From: Mesorhizobium sp. M2E.F.Ca.ET.219.01.1.1
GTDB lineage: Bacteria > Pseudomonadota > Alphaproteobacteria > Rhizobiales > Rhizobiaceae
Length of the DNA stretch: 64,000 bases
Assembly: GCF_004016445.2 (NCBI RefSeq)
Contig: NZ_SADT02000005.1
Span: 496,001-560,000, forward strand
Reading direction: 5' to 3'
Shown here: positions 42,582 through 51,216 of the stretch, piece after piece
Layout of the letters: each line of letters begins with the position of its first letter
Numbering within the stretch: position 1 is the stretch's first letter
Notes under the pieces: model-generated
Seen by the model: only the letters and a program-made list of their open reading frames with translations
What the model was told of the DNA's origin: nothing
The model's database searches: none
Program-made: the position numbers and the translations under genes

Positions 42582-43496
42582 TCAGTTGTGCTTCAAAAAT
42601 TCCTGCACGGCGCTGATTGTCGGTCCGGGAGCCTCTTCCATCAGCCAGTGCCCGGACTCGGGGATGACGACTTCGGTCACATTGGTGGCGGCGTTGCGCA
42701 TCACGACCGCCTCCGTCTCGCCGAAGGATTTCGCGCCGCCGATGGCGAGCACGGGCATCGGCAATTTCCTAACCAGGGTGGCCTGGTTGTCGATGGCGTC
42801 CTTGCGGATCGACCGGAACTGGGCGAAGGCGGCGTGCATGGCGCCGGGCCTTGCATAGAGTTTCGCGTAGTGCCGGCGGGTCGCCTCGTCGATTTTCGCC
42901 GGCGTGCCCGCGAAGTCGTTCCAGAACCTGTCGAGATAGATGCGTTCGCGGCCGCGCACGAGGCGCTCCATGTCGGGACCGCCTAAGTCGAAATGCCACA
43001 GCCTTGGATCGCGCACGATATCGTTCCAGGGCGGAATGCCCGGCACCGGCGCGTCCATGACGACAAGCTTGTCCGTCTTTTCAGGATAGCGGGCCGCATA
43101 GGCGTAGGCGACCATCGTGCCGATGTCGTGTCCGATGATATCGGCGTTGCCGATGCCCAGATGATCGAGCACGGCCCGGATGTCGGCGGCCTGGTTCCAT
43201 TTTTCGTAGCCGCTCTCCGGGATCGACGAAAGCCCCATGCCGCGCAGATCGGGAACGATGACGGTATGATCCTTGGAAAGGCCGAGAGCCAGCGGCTTCC
43301 ACATGTCGCCGGTGTCGCCAAATCCGTGTATCAGCACCACGGCCGGCCCCGATCCGCCGATGCGCGCATAGATTTTGGCCCCGTTCGCGGCCACCATTTC
43401 AGTGTGGAAACCCGGAAAGGTGCCGCCTTCCGCGCGAGCAGTCATCGGCGCTGTTATCGCCAGGAACAACGAGAGCGCCAACGCCTTGCCGAGCAT
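42582..43496 (-). CDS. Exported alpha/beta hydrolase, dehalogenase/epoxide hydrolase branch
   Basis: 304 residues. The signal peptide (LGKALALSLFLAITAPMTARA) precedes an alpha/beta hydrolase with LIHGFGDTGDMW, nucleophile GHDIGTM (Asp) and C-terminal ESGHWLMEE. An Asp nucleophile places it with epoxide hydrolases, haloalkane and fluoroacetate dehalogenases. ATG at 43496 is chosen for the signal peptide; 43517 is in frame. Divergent from a TetR gene with a perfect palindrome between. Confidence 0.88.
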   Translation of the reverse strand: MLGKALALSLFLAITAPMTARAEGGTFPGFHTEMVAANGAKIYARIGGSGPAVVLIHGFGDTGDMWKPLALGLSKDHTVIVPDLRGMGLSSIPESGYEKWNQAADIRAVLDHLGIGNADIIGHDIGTMVAYAYAARYPEKTDKLVVMDAPVPGIPPWNDIVRDPRLWHFDLGGPDMERLVRGRERIYLDRFWNDFAGTPAKIDEATRRHYAKLYARPGAMHAAFAQFRSIRKDAIDNQATLVRKLPMPVLAIGGAKSFGETEAVVMRNAATNVTEVVIPESGHWLMEEAPGPTISAVQEFLKHN

Positions 43497-43530
43497 CTTT
43501 CCCTCCACCATTTCCAACTACGGATGATGA

Positions 43531-43554
43531 AATGTAGAATGATCGTTCTACATT
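43531..43554. promoter_or_regulatory. TetR operator between exported hydrolase and tetR
   Basis: AATGTAGAA and TTCTACATT are perfect 9-bp arms around a 6-nt centre TGATCG. It lies 35 bp upstream of the hydrolase start and 40 bp upstream of tetR. Confidence 0.78.
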
Positions 43555-43594
43555 AAGCAAGCACTATTATGAAGACGCTGAGTAGGAGGCTGAC

Positions 43595-44188
43595 ATGGGA
43601 GCGGGAAGACCACGCGAGTTCGATATCGACCAGGCGCTCGACCGTGCGGTGCAACTCTTCTGGCGCCATGGCTATGAGGGGACTTCAATTGCCGACCTCA
43701 CTGAAGCGCTCGGCATCACCCGCGCCAGCCTCTACGCCGCCTTCGGCAGCAAGGAGGCCTTGTTCCAGCGCGTCATGGATCGCTATGAGAGCCAGGCCGG
43801 CGCTTACAGGCGTGCGGCCCAGCAAGCCACGGCGCTTGAGGACGCAATCAGGCTGCTGATGACCGGGCCTGTCGAGCTGCACGGAGACAGCCGCAATCCG
43901 CAAGGTTGTCTGGGTGTTCAAGGAGCGCTGTCTGTCAGCCCGATATCGCAGGCGGTCAGGGGTGATCTGGCCGCTCGGCGTCGCCGCGGGGAGGCGGGCA
44001 TTTTAAAACGACTGCAGCGCGCACAGGCCGAAGGCGAGTTGCAGGCCAGCGCGCAACCCGCGGATCTCGCCCGGTACCTTTCCGCGCTGATATACGGAAT
44101 GGCGATATTGTCGGCTGATGGAGCGACCAAAAAGCAATTGCAAGCGGTCGCGGATATCGCCCTTCGGGGCTGGCCGAAAGTTCATTAG
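43595..44188 (+). CDS. TetR-family regulator of divergent exported hydrolase
   Basis: 197 residues. The helix-turn-helix YEGTSIADLTEALGITRASL then YAAFGSKEALF is close to that of the TetR at 33602-34204, as are GRPREFD and the NPQGCLGVQGAL segment. The two are paralogues or members of one subfamily, each beside a detoxification enzyme. It likely represses the exported hydrolase and itself via the 24-nt palindrome. Confidence 0.9.
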   Translation: MGAGRPREFDIDQALDRAVQLFWRHGYEGTSIADLTEALGITRASLYAAFGSKEALFQRVMDRYESQAGAYRRAAQQATALEDAIRLLMTGPVELHGDSRNPQGCLGVQGALSVSPISQAVRGDLAARRRRGEAGILKRLQRAQAEGELQASAQPADLARYLSALIYGMAILSADGATKKQLQAVADIALRGWPKVH

Positions 44189-44310
44189 GCGACGGTATGA
44201 ACCCGTAGCGGCATAGGAACACTGCCGCGACGCACGGCCCACGGATACATCTCCCGCCCAGATGGCATTCCAGCCGCTCGAGCTTGTCCGGTGACAGGCG
44301 GAAATGTCCG

Positions 44311-44338
44311 TTGACATATATGCAAATTAGATATATGC
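44311..44338 (+). promoter_or_regulatory. AT-rich promoter/operator upstream of NrtR-like operon
   Basis: A consensus -35 TTGACA (44311-44316) is followed by ATATATGC repeated at 44316-44323 and 44331-44338, period 15. No consensus -10 stands at optimal spacing. The repeated octamer is a candidate NrtR-type operator overlapping the promoter. Confidence 0.5.
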
Positions 44339-44366
44339 GGTTTGCGTATTACAGGTGGTGCATGCG

Positions 44367-45098
44367 ATGAACGAGACCGATTTCCTCAACGACTACGATC
44401 CGAGTGCCTTCCAGCGGCCTTCAGTGGCCGTCGACCTTGTCCTGCTCGGTATCCGCGATAACCGGCCGGCCGTGTTGCTGGTCAAGCGCGGCCAGCTTCC
44501 GCATGCGGGGCGCTGGGCGCTGCCGGGTGGCTTTGTCGGGATCGACGAGTCGCTGGATGCGGCCGCCGCGCGGGTGCTGCGCGATAAGGCGGGCATGGCC
44601 GAGGCCCACCTCGAACAGCTCTACACGTTCGGCGCGGTGGCCCGCGATCGGCGCATGCGCATCATCAGCATCGCTTACCTCGCATTGCTCACCGAGCAGG
44701 CCTTCGATGCGGCGCTCGGCGCGATGCCGGCGCTGCTGCCGGCCGCGATCCAGGTGCCCTGGTCCGGCGAGACCGGTGGGCCGGTGAACGTGCTGTCACC
44801 GGAAAACGAGACACTGGCGCTCGCTTTCGATCACGCGGATATCCTGGCGATGGCGATGCTCAGGCTGCGCGGCAAGCTCGACTATTCCGATGTCGCCTTC
44901 GCGCTGCTGCCCGAGCTCTTCACATTGCGGCAGCTGCAGGATGTGCACGAGGCGATCCTGGGCACGTCGCTCAACAAGCCGGCCTTCCGCCGGCGACAGC
45001 TCGACAGAGGATGGCTCAAGGCAACCGGCGCCTATGAAACGGGCGCCGCCTTCCGCCCGGCCGAGCTCTATCGTTTCCAACCGTCCACGGCCGATTGA
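44367..45098 (+). CDS. NrtR-like regulator: degenerate Nudix domain plus winged helix
   Basis: 243 residues. The N-terminal Nudix domain (about 15-150) has GGFVGIDESLDAAAARVLRDKAG. In this box the catalytic REUxEE residues are replaced (RVLRDK), so hydrolysis is unlikely and ligand sensing likely. A C-terminal winged helix (about 165-235, ELFTLRQLQDVHEAIL and NKPAFRRRQL) is typical of NrtR, the ADP-ribose-responsive repressor of NAD genes. It is the first gene of a three-gene operon with SPFH and NAD-kinase-like proteins. Start ATG at 44367 lies 8 nt behind AGGTGG; GTG at 44355 is an alternative. Confidence 0.87.
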   Translation: MNETDFLNDYDPSAFQRPSVAVDLVLLGIRDNRPAVLLVKRGQLPHAGRWALPGGFVGIDESLDAAAARVLRDKAGMAEAHLEQLYTFGAVARDRRMRIISIAYLALLTEQAFDAALGAMPALLPAAIQVPWSGETGGPVNVLSPENETLALAFDHADILAMAMLRLRGKLDYSDVAFALLPELFTLRQLQDVHEAILGTSLNKPAFRRRQLDRGWLKATGAYETGAAFRPAELYRFQPSTAD

Positions 45099-45111
45099 GG
45101 GAGAGACCACC

Positions 45112-46095
45112 ATGGCCACCATTCGCAGTCTAGGCTTCGTCGCCCAGCTTCGCAGCGAGGCAAGCAGCCATGTCATCCGCTACCGCAACGGCCGGGCGAT
45201 CGAAAGCGGCCGCGGCCTGGTCTTCTGGTTCGTGCCCGAGACCGCCAGCATCGCCGAGCTGCCGATGGACGACCGCGAGATGACCTTGTTCGTCAAGGGC
45301 CGCAGCCAGGATTTCCAGACCGTCGCCGTGCAGGGCACGATCGGCTGGCACGTCGTCGATCCGGCGCGGCTCGCCGAGCGCGTCGATTTCAGCATCGATC
45401 TCAGGACCGGCAAGCTGCGCGGCGAGCCGATCGAGAAGATCCAGGCGCGCATTGCCGGCATCGCCAACCAGGCGGTGCAGCAATATCTCGGCCAGGCGCC
45501 GGTGCGCACGCTGCTCGACGCCGGCCCTGCGCCCTTGCGCGAGCGGCTGCAGGCGCTGGTCGCCACCGATCCCGCTCTGACCGACATCGGCGTCGCCGCC
45601 GTCGCCGTGCGTCTCACCAACCTGACGCCGACCAGCGAGCTCGAGCGGGCGCTGCAGACGCCAACCTTCGAGGCGCTGCAGCAGAAGGCTGACGAGGCGA
45701 CCTTCCAGCGCCGCGCTTTGGCCGTCGAGAAGGAGCGGGCGATCGCCGAGAACGAGCTGGCGAACAAGACCGAGCTGGCGCGGCGCGAGAAGCTGCTCAT
45801 CGCCGAAGAAGCCGAGAACGCCCGCAATCGCGCAACGGGCGCGGCCGAAGCGCAGCAGATCGAAGCCGGCGCCGAGGCCGAGCGCATCCGCGCCATCGAG
45901 GGCGCGAAGGTGGAAGCCGAAAGGCAGCATATCGCCATCTATCGCGACCTGCCGCCCGCGATCCTGCTCGGCCTTGCCGCCCAGCAGCTCGCCGGCAAGC
46001 TGGAGAGGATCGAGCACGTCAACGTCACGCCCGACCTGCTCGCCACTGTACTTGGCGAGTTCCGCAAGAGCCCGGCGGCGATCGAAGGCCGGTAA
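45112..46095 (+). CDS. SPFH/band-7 domain protein, soluble type
   Basis: 327 residues. An SPFH domain (about 15-185) leads to a long Ala/Glu-rich coiled coil (about 195-285, EKERAIAENELANKTELARR and AEAQQIEAGAEAERIRA). A short C-terminal part has LPPAILLGLAAQQLAGKLE. No transmembrane helix or signal is visible at the N-terminus, unlike HflK/HflC or flotillins, so it may be a peripheral scaffold. 13 nt behind the NrtR-like gene and 10 nt before the NAD-kinase-like gene: one operon. The role is unknown. Confidence 0.85.
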   Translation: MATIRSLGFVAQLRSEASSHVIRYRNGRAIESGRGLVFWFVPETASIAELPMDDREMTLFVKGRSQDFQTVAVQGTIGWHVVDPARLAERVDFSIDLRTGKLRGEPIEKIQARIAGIANQAVQQYLGQAPVRTLLDAGPAPLRERLQALVATDPALTDIGVAAVAVRLTNLTPTSELERALQTPTFEALQQKADEATFQRRALAVEKERAIAENELANKTELARREKLLIAEEAENARNRATGAAEAQQIEAGAEAERIRAIEGAKVEAERQHIAIYRDLPPAILLGLAAQQLAGKLERIEHVNVTPDLLATVLGEFRKSPAAIEGR

Positions 46096-46105
46096 GGAGC
46101 GAGCC

Positions 46106-47002
46106 ATGGCCGCGAACCGACCCCGCGCGGTCTTCGTGACGCGCGAGACCGACTACGAGCTGCTGATCGCGCATCACGCGACGCGGGGTCAGGCCCGCTT
46201 CTTCCTTGAGACGCGCGGCCAGCGGCTGGAAGACGTCGAGGCCCGCCATGATCGCTTCCACGCCGTGCTGGGCACCGCCCGCGCCGCGGTGCCGGCCGAT
46301 TGGCGCCAGACCCTGGTGAGCCGCGCCGACCTCAACCGCTTCCTGTTCGCGCCCGACGACGTCATCGTCGCCGTCGGGCAGGACGGGCTGGTCGCCAATG
46401 TCGCCAAATACCTCAACGGCCAGCCGGTGCTGGGCGTCAATCCGGCGCCCGATCTCTATGACGGCGTGCTGGTGCGCATCGGCGCCGGCAGGCTGGCAAA
46501 ACTGCTTGCCGCCAGCAGCGCCGGCGATGTCCAGGTGGAATCGCGCACCATGGTCCAGGCCGAGCTCGGCGAGGGTGAGACGCTGCTTGCGCTCAACGAG
46601 ATATTCGTCGGCCATCGCAGCCACCAGTCGGCCCGCTACCGCATCGAGGCGGAAGGCGAGGCGGAGGATCACTCCTCCAGCGGCCTCATCGTCGCCTCCG
46701 GCACCGGCGCGACCGGCTGGGCGCGCTCGATCATGGAGGCGACGCATCTGGAGCTGTCGCTCGGCGGCGAGGAACATGCGGTCGGCTTCTGGGTGCGCGA
46801 GCCCTTCCCGAGCATCGCGACCGCCACGAAACTGCGGGCGGGAAAGATTACCGAAAAACCGCTTTTCATCACCTCGCGTATGAACGAGGGCGGCGTGATC
46901 TTCGCCGACGGCATCGAGCAGGATTTCATCGCCTTCGACTGGGGCAGGCGGGTGCGGCTTTCGCCGGCGTCACGGGTGCTGCGGCTGGTGGTCGATCGGT
47001 AG
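46106..47002 (+). CDS. NAD kinase-like protein
   Basis: 298 residues. The ATP-NAD kinase fold is recognisable from VIVAVGQDGLVANVAKYL (canonical GGDGT altered to GQDGL), LNEIFVGH (the NE motif) and SGLIVASGTGATGW (equivalent to the glycine-rich loop). The conserved Asp is kept, but the changes mean activity or substrate may differ. It may phosphorylate NAD or a related nucleotide, or act as an NAD-binding partner of the SPFH protein (inference). Last gene of the operon; convergent with hyfI, 28 bp away. Preceded by AAGGAG. Confidence 0.85.
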   Translation: MAANRPRAVFVTRETDYELLIAHHATRGQARFFLETRGQRLEDVEARHDRFHAVLGTARAAVPADWRQTLVSRADLNRFLFAPDDVIVAVGQDGLVANVAKYLNGQPVLGVNPAPDLYDGVLVRIGAGRLAKLLAASSAGDVQVESRTMVQAELGEGETLLALNEIFVGHRSHQSARYRIEAEGEAEDHSSSGLIVASGTGATGWARSIMEATHLELSLGGEEHAVGFWVREPFPSIATATKLRAGKITEKPLFITSRMNEGGVIFADGIEQDFIAFDWGRRVRLSPASRVLRLVVDR

Positions 47003-47030
47003 CGCCGCGGCAGCGCCGCGCGTCCGCTGT

Positions 47031-47570
47031 TCAGCTCCTGGAAGCTCCAGCCCTCCCGTTTGCGCCGTCGAGCAGCGCGATCAATCCCTTGAGGATTTCG
47101 ATCGGCGACGGCGGGCATCCCGGGATGTGCAGGTCGACTGGCACCACGTCCGACACGCCGCCGACCACCGCATAGCTGCCCGCGAAGCAGCCGCCGTCCT
47201 TGGCGCAATCGCCTAGCGCAACCACCCATTTCGGGTTGGGTGTCGCCTCAGAAGTCCGCTTCAGCGCCTCGCGCATGTTCTTGGTGACCGGCCCGGTGAC
47301 CATCAGCACATCGGCATGGCGCGGCGAGGCGACGAAGCGGAAGCCGAAGCGCTCGATGTCGTAGAAGGCGTTGTTGAGCGCGTGCATCTCGAGCTCGCAG
47401 CCATTGCAGGAGCCGGCGTCGACCGCGCGGATCGACAGGCTCCGGCCGAGTTTCCGGCGCGCCATGCCGTCGAGCGCGCGCGCCAGCTCGTCGACGGCAG
47501 CATTGCTGGCTCGTGGCGGGCGTTCCGTCAGGGGCGGGCGGATCAGGCTTTCGAAGAGCAGTTTTCGCAT
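47031..47570 (-). CDS. hyfI: Hydrogenase-4-type small subunit (NuoB/HyfI-like)
   Basis: 179 residues. Four Cys for the proximal [4Fe-4S] cluster: CNGC (SCNGCELEM), GDCAKDGG and PGCPPSP. NuoB/HyfI family; passes electrons to or from the large subunit in the peripheral arm. Last gene of the operon, 4 nt behind the large-subunit gene. The cluster ligands are intact although the large subunit has lost its NiFe ligands. Confidence 0.9.
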   Translation of the reverse strand: MRKLLFESLIRPPLTERPPRASNAAVDELARALDGMARRKLGRSLSIRAVDAGSCNGCELEMHALNNAFYDIERFGFRFVASPRHADVLMVTGPVTKNMREALKRTSEATPNPKWVVALGDCAKDGGCFAGSYAVVGGVSDVVPVDLHIPGCPPSPIEILKGLIALLDGANGRAGASRS

Positions 47571-47574
47571 GATT

Positions 47575-49086
47575 CTACAGGTCGTGGCCGGAATAGGAGC
47601 AGTTGAACGATTTGTTGCAGAGCGGGAAATCGGCGACGATGTTGCCTTCGATCGCCGCTTCCAGCAGTGGCCACTGGAACCACGACGGGTCGCGCAGGTG
47701 GCAGCGCTCGGTCAGGCCGTCCTCGCCGATGCGCAGCCAGGCAAGGATGTCGCCGCGAAAACCCTCGACCACCGCCATGCCCTCGCGCGGCCCCTCTGGC
47801 GCCGCGACCTCGACAAGGGTCGGGCCGGCGGGCAGCCGCCCGAGAATCTGCTCGACCAGCGACAGGCTCTGCTCGACCTCCCGCACGCGGATCCAGACGC
47901 GCGCGTTGACGTCGCCCTCCTGCAGCACCGGCACATCGAAGGTAAGCTGGTCATAGGGGGCGTAAGCAAGATCGCGCCGCGCGTCGAAATCGCGGCCCGA
48001 GGCGCGCCCGACATAGCCGCCGGCGGCATATTGCCGGGCAAGCTCGCCCTTGAGCCGGCCGGTCGCCACCGTGCGGTCCTGCAGCGAGGCCGTGTTGTCG
48101 TAGAGCTCGACCAGATGCGGGAAGCGCCGCCTGATCTCCGCGACCAGCGACCGGATGGCATCCGCCCCCGCCTCGTTCAGCTCGCTTGCAGTGCCGCCGG
48201 GCAGGATGCGGTCGCGCATCAGGCGGTGGCCGAAGGCCGCATCGGCGGCGCGCAGCACGCGTTCGCGCAGCACGCCGCAATGCGCATGCATGATCGCGAA
48301 GGCGGCGTCGTTGCAGATGGCGCCGATGTCGCCCAGGTGGTTGGCAAGGCGCTCCAGCTCGGCCATCAGCGCCCGCAGCCAGATCGCGCGCGGCGGCGGC
48401 GCGACGCCGAGCGCCGCCTCCGCCGCCTGGGCGAAGGCCAGCGAATAGGCGACGGTGCTGTCGCCTGAGGTCCGGCCCGCGAGTTTCGCGGCTTGATTGA
48501 TTGATGCGCCCTGCATCAACCCTTCGATGCCCTTGTGCACATAGCCCAGCCGCTCCTCCAGCCGCACCACCGTTTCGCCGCCAGCCGTGAAGCGGAAATG
48601 CCCCGGTTCGATGATGCCGGCATGCACCGGCCCAACAGGAATCTGGTGGAGGCCGTCGCCCTCGGCCGTCAGGAACCGGTAGGACGATGCGGCCGCCGGC
48701 CCGCCGGGCCGCGCCGCCAGCGGATGTGAGACGCCCCATTGGCCGTGGTCGAGCCAGCGCCGGCTGTCGGGCAGGCCTTGCGGCGCCAGCCCGAACAGGT
48801 CCGCCGCGGCGCGTTCCAGCCGGAGCGCCGGCGGATGGTGCTGGCCGACCGACGGGTAGCGGCCGCCACGGCAATCCATGCTGATCACGCCGATGGTCTG
48901 CGCCTCGTCGAGAAGTGCCATGTGCACTTTGTCCGGCTCCCCCCACAGGCCGAGCAGGCTCCAGCGGCCGGCGGCGAGCTGCTCGACGGCGAGGTTCCAG
49001 GCCTTCGGGGCGACGACGGCGCGCCGCCAGGGCGCGTGATGCTCCACCTGGCGGTCGGCCTCGATGAGATCGGCGAATGCGGGCAT
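47575..49086 (-). CDS. hyfG: Hyf-type large subunit lacking NiFe-ligand cysteines
   Basis: 503 residues, a NuoC-like N-terminus (about 1-125) fused to a NuoD-like region, as in HyfG/HycE. At the position of the hydrogenase L1 motif RxCGxC it has RTSGDS (residues 205-210): both Cys are Ser. The C-terminal DPCxxC is replaced by FNCSYSG. So it cannot hold a NiFe site; it resembles the energy-converting-hydrogenase-related (Ehr) proteins or NuoD. Its redox partner is unknown. ATG at 49086 follows AGGA; 49101 is in frame. Preceded by hyfF. Confidence 0.88.
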   Translation of the reverse strand: MPAFADLIEADRQVEHHAPWRRAVVAPKAWNLAVEQLAAGRWSLLGLWGEPDKVHMALLDEAQTIGVISMDCRGGRYPSVGQHHPPALRLERAAADLFGLAPQGLPDSRRWLDHGQWGVSHPLAARPGGPAAASSYRFLTAEGDGLHQIPVGPVHAGIIEPGHFRFTAGGETVVRLEERLGYVHKGIEGLMQGASINQAAKLAGRTSGDSTVAYSLAFAQAAEAALGVAPPPRAIWLRALMAELERLANHLGDIGAICNDAAFAIMHAHCGVLRERVLRAADAAFGHRLMRDRILPGGTASELNEAGADAIRSLVAEIRRRFPHLVELYDNTASLQDRTVATGRLKGELARQYAAGGYVGRASGRDFDARRDLAYAPYDQLTFDVPVLQEGDVNARVWIRVREVEQSLSLVEQILGRLPAGPTLVEVAAPEGPREGMAVVEGFRGDILAWLRIGEDGLTERCHLRDPSWFQWPLLEAAIEGNIVADFPLCNKSFNCSYSGHDL

Positions 49087-49105
49087 GTTTTTCCTAGTCA
49101 TGCGC

Positions 49106-50557
49106 CTACCCCAGGATACCGGCGACGTGCTGGAACCACGCCACCAGCGGCGCCGGCAGATAGATGCCGGCGGCAAACACCAGAGCGAGATGCGAATACA
49201 TCGGCACATAGGACGCCTCGACCGGCGCCATGCCACCGCGCGGCTCGCCGAAGGCGACGCCGGTCAGCCGCAGCAACAGTGCCCCGAAGGCGATGAGCAG
49301 CCCGAACACCAGCGGGATCGCCAGCCAGGGATGCCTGGCGAAAGTCGAGCTGACGACCAGGAACTCGCTCATGAAGATGCCGAGCGGCGGCAGGCCGGCG
49401 ATGGCCACGACGCCGATGACCAGCGCCCAGCCAAGCCCGGGATGGCTTTCGGTCAGACCCCTGATCTCGGAGATCTTCTGCGTGCCCTTGACCTGCGCGA
49501 TATGGCCGACGGCGAAGAAAATAGCCGATTTGGTCAGGCTGTGCATGACCATGTGCAGCAGGCCGGCGAAATTGGCGAGCGGACCGCCCATGCCGAAGGC
49601 GAAGACGATGATGCCCATATGCTCGATCGAGGAATAGGCGAACAGGCGTTTGATGTCGCGGCGGCGGTAGAGCATGAAGGCCGCGAAGATCAGCGAGGTC
49701 AGTCCCATCGTGACCATCAGCGGCCCCGGCCCGATCGCCTGCGGGCTCGCCGCGAGCAGAAGCTTGAAGCGCAGCACGGCGTAGAGCGCGACGTTGAGCA
49801 GCAGGCCCGACAGCACCGCCGAGATCGGCGTCGGGCCCTCGGCATGCGCGTCGGGCAGCCAGGCATGCAAAGGGGCAAGGCCGACCTTGGTGCCGTAGCC
49901 GAGCAGCAGGAAGATGAAGGCGACGCTGAGCAGCGCGGGATCGAAATGCGCCGCCTTTTCGATCAGCACCGACCAGACCATGGCGTTGGTGCCTTCGCCG
50001 ACGACCGGCTGCGCGGCCATGTAGACGAGGATCGTACCGAACAGGGCCAGCGCGATGCCGACGCTGCCGAGGATGAAATATTTCCACGCCGCTTCCAGCG
50101 CCTCATGCGTGCGGTAGATACCGACCATCAGCACCGTGGTCAGCGTGGCGAGTTCCACCGCGACCCACATCAGGCCGATATTGTTCGACACGAAGGCCAG
50201 GTTCATGCCGAACATCATGATCTGGTACATGGCGTGGTAGAAGCGCAGGTTCGGCGCGGTCAGCCGGCCGGTTTCCAGCTCATGCGCGATGTAGGACGCG
50301 CTGAACACGCTGGTGGTGAAGCCGACGAATGTGTTGAGCACGATGAAGACGATGTTGAGGTCGTCGACCAGCAGATATTGTCCCGGCGCCGGCCGGTCGG
50401 TGACGAACAGCGACAGCGCCGCGAGCAAGGTGAGCAGGCTGGCGATGACGTTCACGAGGGCCGTCATCTTGTAGTTCGGCATTGCCGCCAGGATAGCCGC
50501 GGCGCCCGCTGGGATGAAAAGGATCGCGGCCACGGCGTCGAAGGAAAACCCGCTCAC
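49106..50557 (-). CDS. hyfF: Antiporter-like membrane subunit HyfF
   Basis: 483 residues, about 13-14 transmembrane helices, Proton_antipo_M/NuoN-MrpD type. VGLAPLHAWLPDAHAEGPTP with the conserved Lys/His region, and TKSAIFFAVGHI. Would move protons or Na+. Starts with GTG overlapping the hyfE stop (GTGA). Confidence 0.92.
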   Translation of the reverse strand: MSGFSFDAVAAILFIPAGAAAILAAMPNYKMTALVNVIASLLTLLAALSLFVTDRPAPGQYLLVDDLNIVFIVLNTFVGFTTSVFSASYIAHELETGRLTAPNLRFYHAMYQIMMFGMNLAFVSNNIGLMWVAVELATLTTVLMVGIYRTHEALEAAWKYFILGSVGIALALFGTILVYMAAQPVVGEGTNAMVWSVLIEKAAHFDPALLSVAFIFLLLGYGTKVGLAPLHAWLPDAHAEGPTPISAVLSGLLLNVALYAVLRFKLLLAASPQAIGPGPLMVTMGLTSLIFAAFMLYRRRDIKRLFAYSSIEHMGIIVFAFGMGGPLANFAGLLHMVMHSLTKSAIFFAVGHIAQVKGTQKISEIRGLTESHPGLGWALVIGVVAIAGLPPLGIFMSEFLVVSSTFARHPWLAIPLVFGLLIAFGALLLRLTGVAFGEPRGGMAPVEASYVPMYSHLALVFAAGIYLPAPLVAWFQHVAGILG

Positions 50558-51216
50558 CGGCGTTCTCCCCGGTAGTCGTCGAGCGCGCCGATATCGACCG
50601 AATCGAACCGTTCGCGGATGCGGAACAGGAAGACGCCGATGACGATGAAGGCGATCAGGATCGAGAAGGCGACGCTGATCTCGACGACCAGCGGCATGCC
50701 CTTGGCGCCGGTGGCAGCCAGCACCAGCCCGTTCTCCAGCGACATGAAGCCGACGACCTGGCTGACGGCGTTGCGCCTTGTGACCATCACCAGCAGGCCC
50801 AGCAGGATGATCGACAGCGCGAAGGCGAGGTCCTCGCGGGCGAGCGGGTCGGCCTCGGGCGTCACCCGAAGCATCAGCACCATGGAGAGCGTCACCAGCC
50901 CGATCCCGGCAAGCATGGTCGGGCCGATGCCGACGGCGGTCTCGATGTCACGGTGGATGCCGAGCCTCTGGATGATGCGATGCAGCCCGACGGGAATGAC
51001 GATCGCCTTGAAGACCAGCGCTATCGCCGCGGTGATATAGAGATGATGCGCGTCCTGGATGTAGGCCTGCCAGGCCACCGAGAGCGCAAGCACGACCGCA
51101 TGCAGCGCAAAGACGTTGATCAGCGCGAACAGGCGGTCCTGGTAGAGCATCATGAATGAGATCAGCACCAGGCTGCCGGCGAGCAGATGGGCGATGTCGA
51201 AGGTGAGACCGTTCAT
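50554..51216 (-). CDS. hyfE: Membrane subunit HyfE (NuoK-like)
   Basis: 220 residues with about seven transmembrane helices. The C-terminal NuoK-like part has GFMSLENGLVLAATG. Start ATG 51216 overlaps the hyfC stop by one base (TGATG); GTG at 51219 is also possible. It packs between the antiporter-like subunits. Confidence 0.9.
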   Translation of the reverse strand: MNGLTFDIAHLLAGSLVLISFMMLYQDRLFALINVFALHAVVLALSVAWQAYIQDAHHLYITAAIALVFKAIVIPVGLHRIIQRLGIHRDIETAVGIGPTMLAGIGLVTLSMVLMLRVTPEADPLAREDLAFALSIILLGLLVMVTRRNAVSQVVGFMSLENGLVLAATGAKGMPLVVEISVAFSILIAFIVIGVFLFRIRERFDSVDIGALDDYRGERR

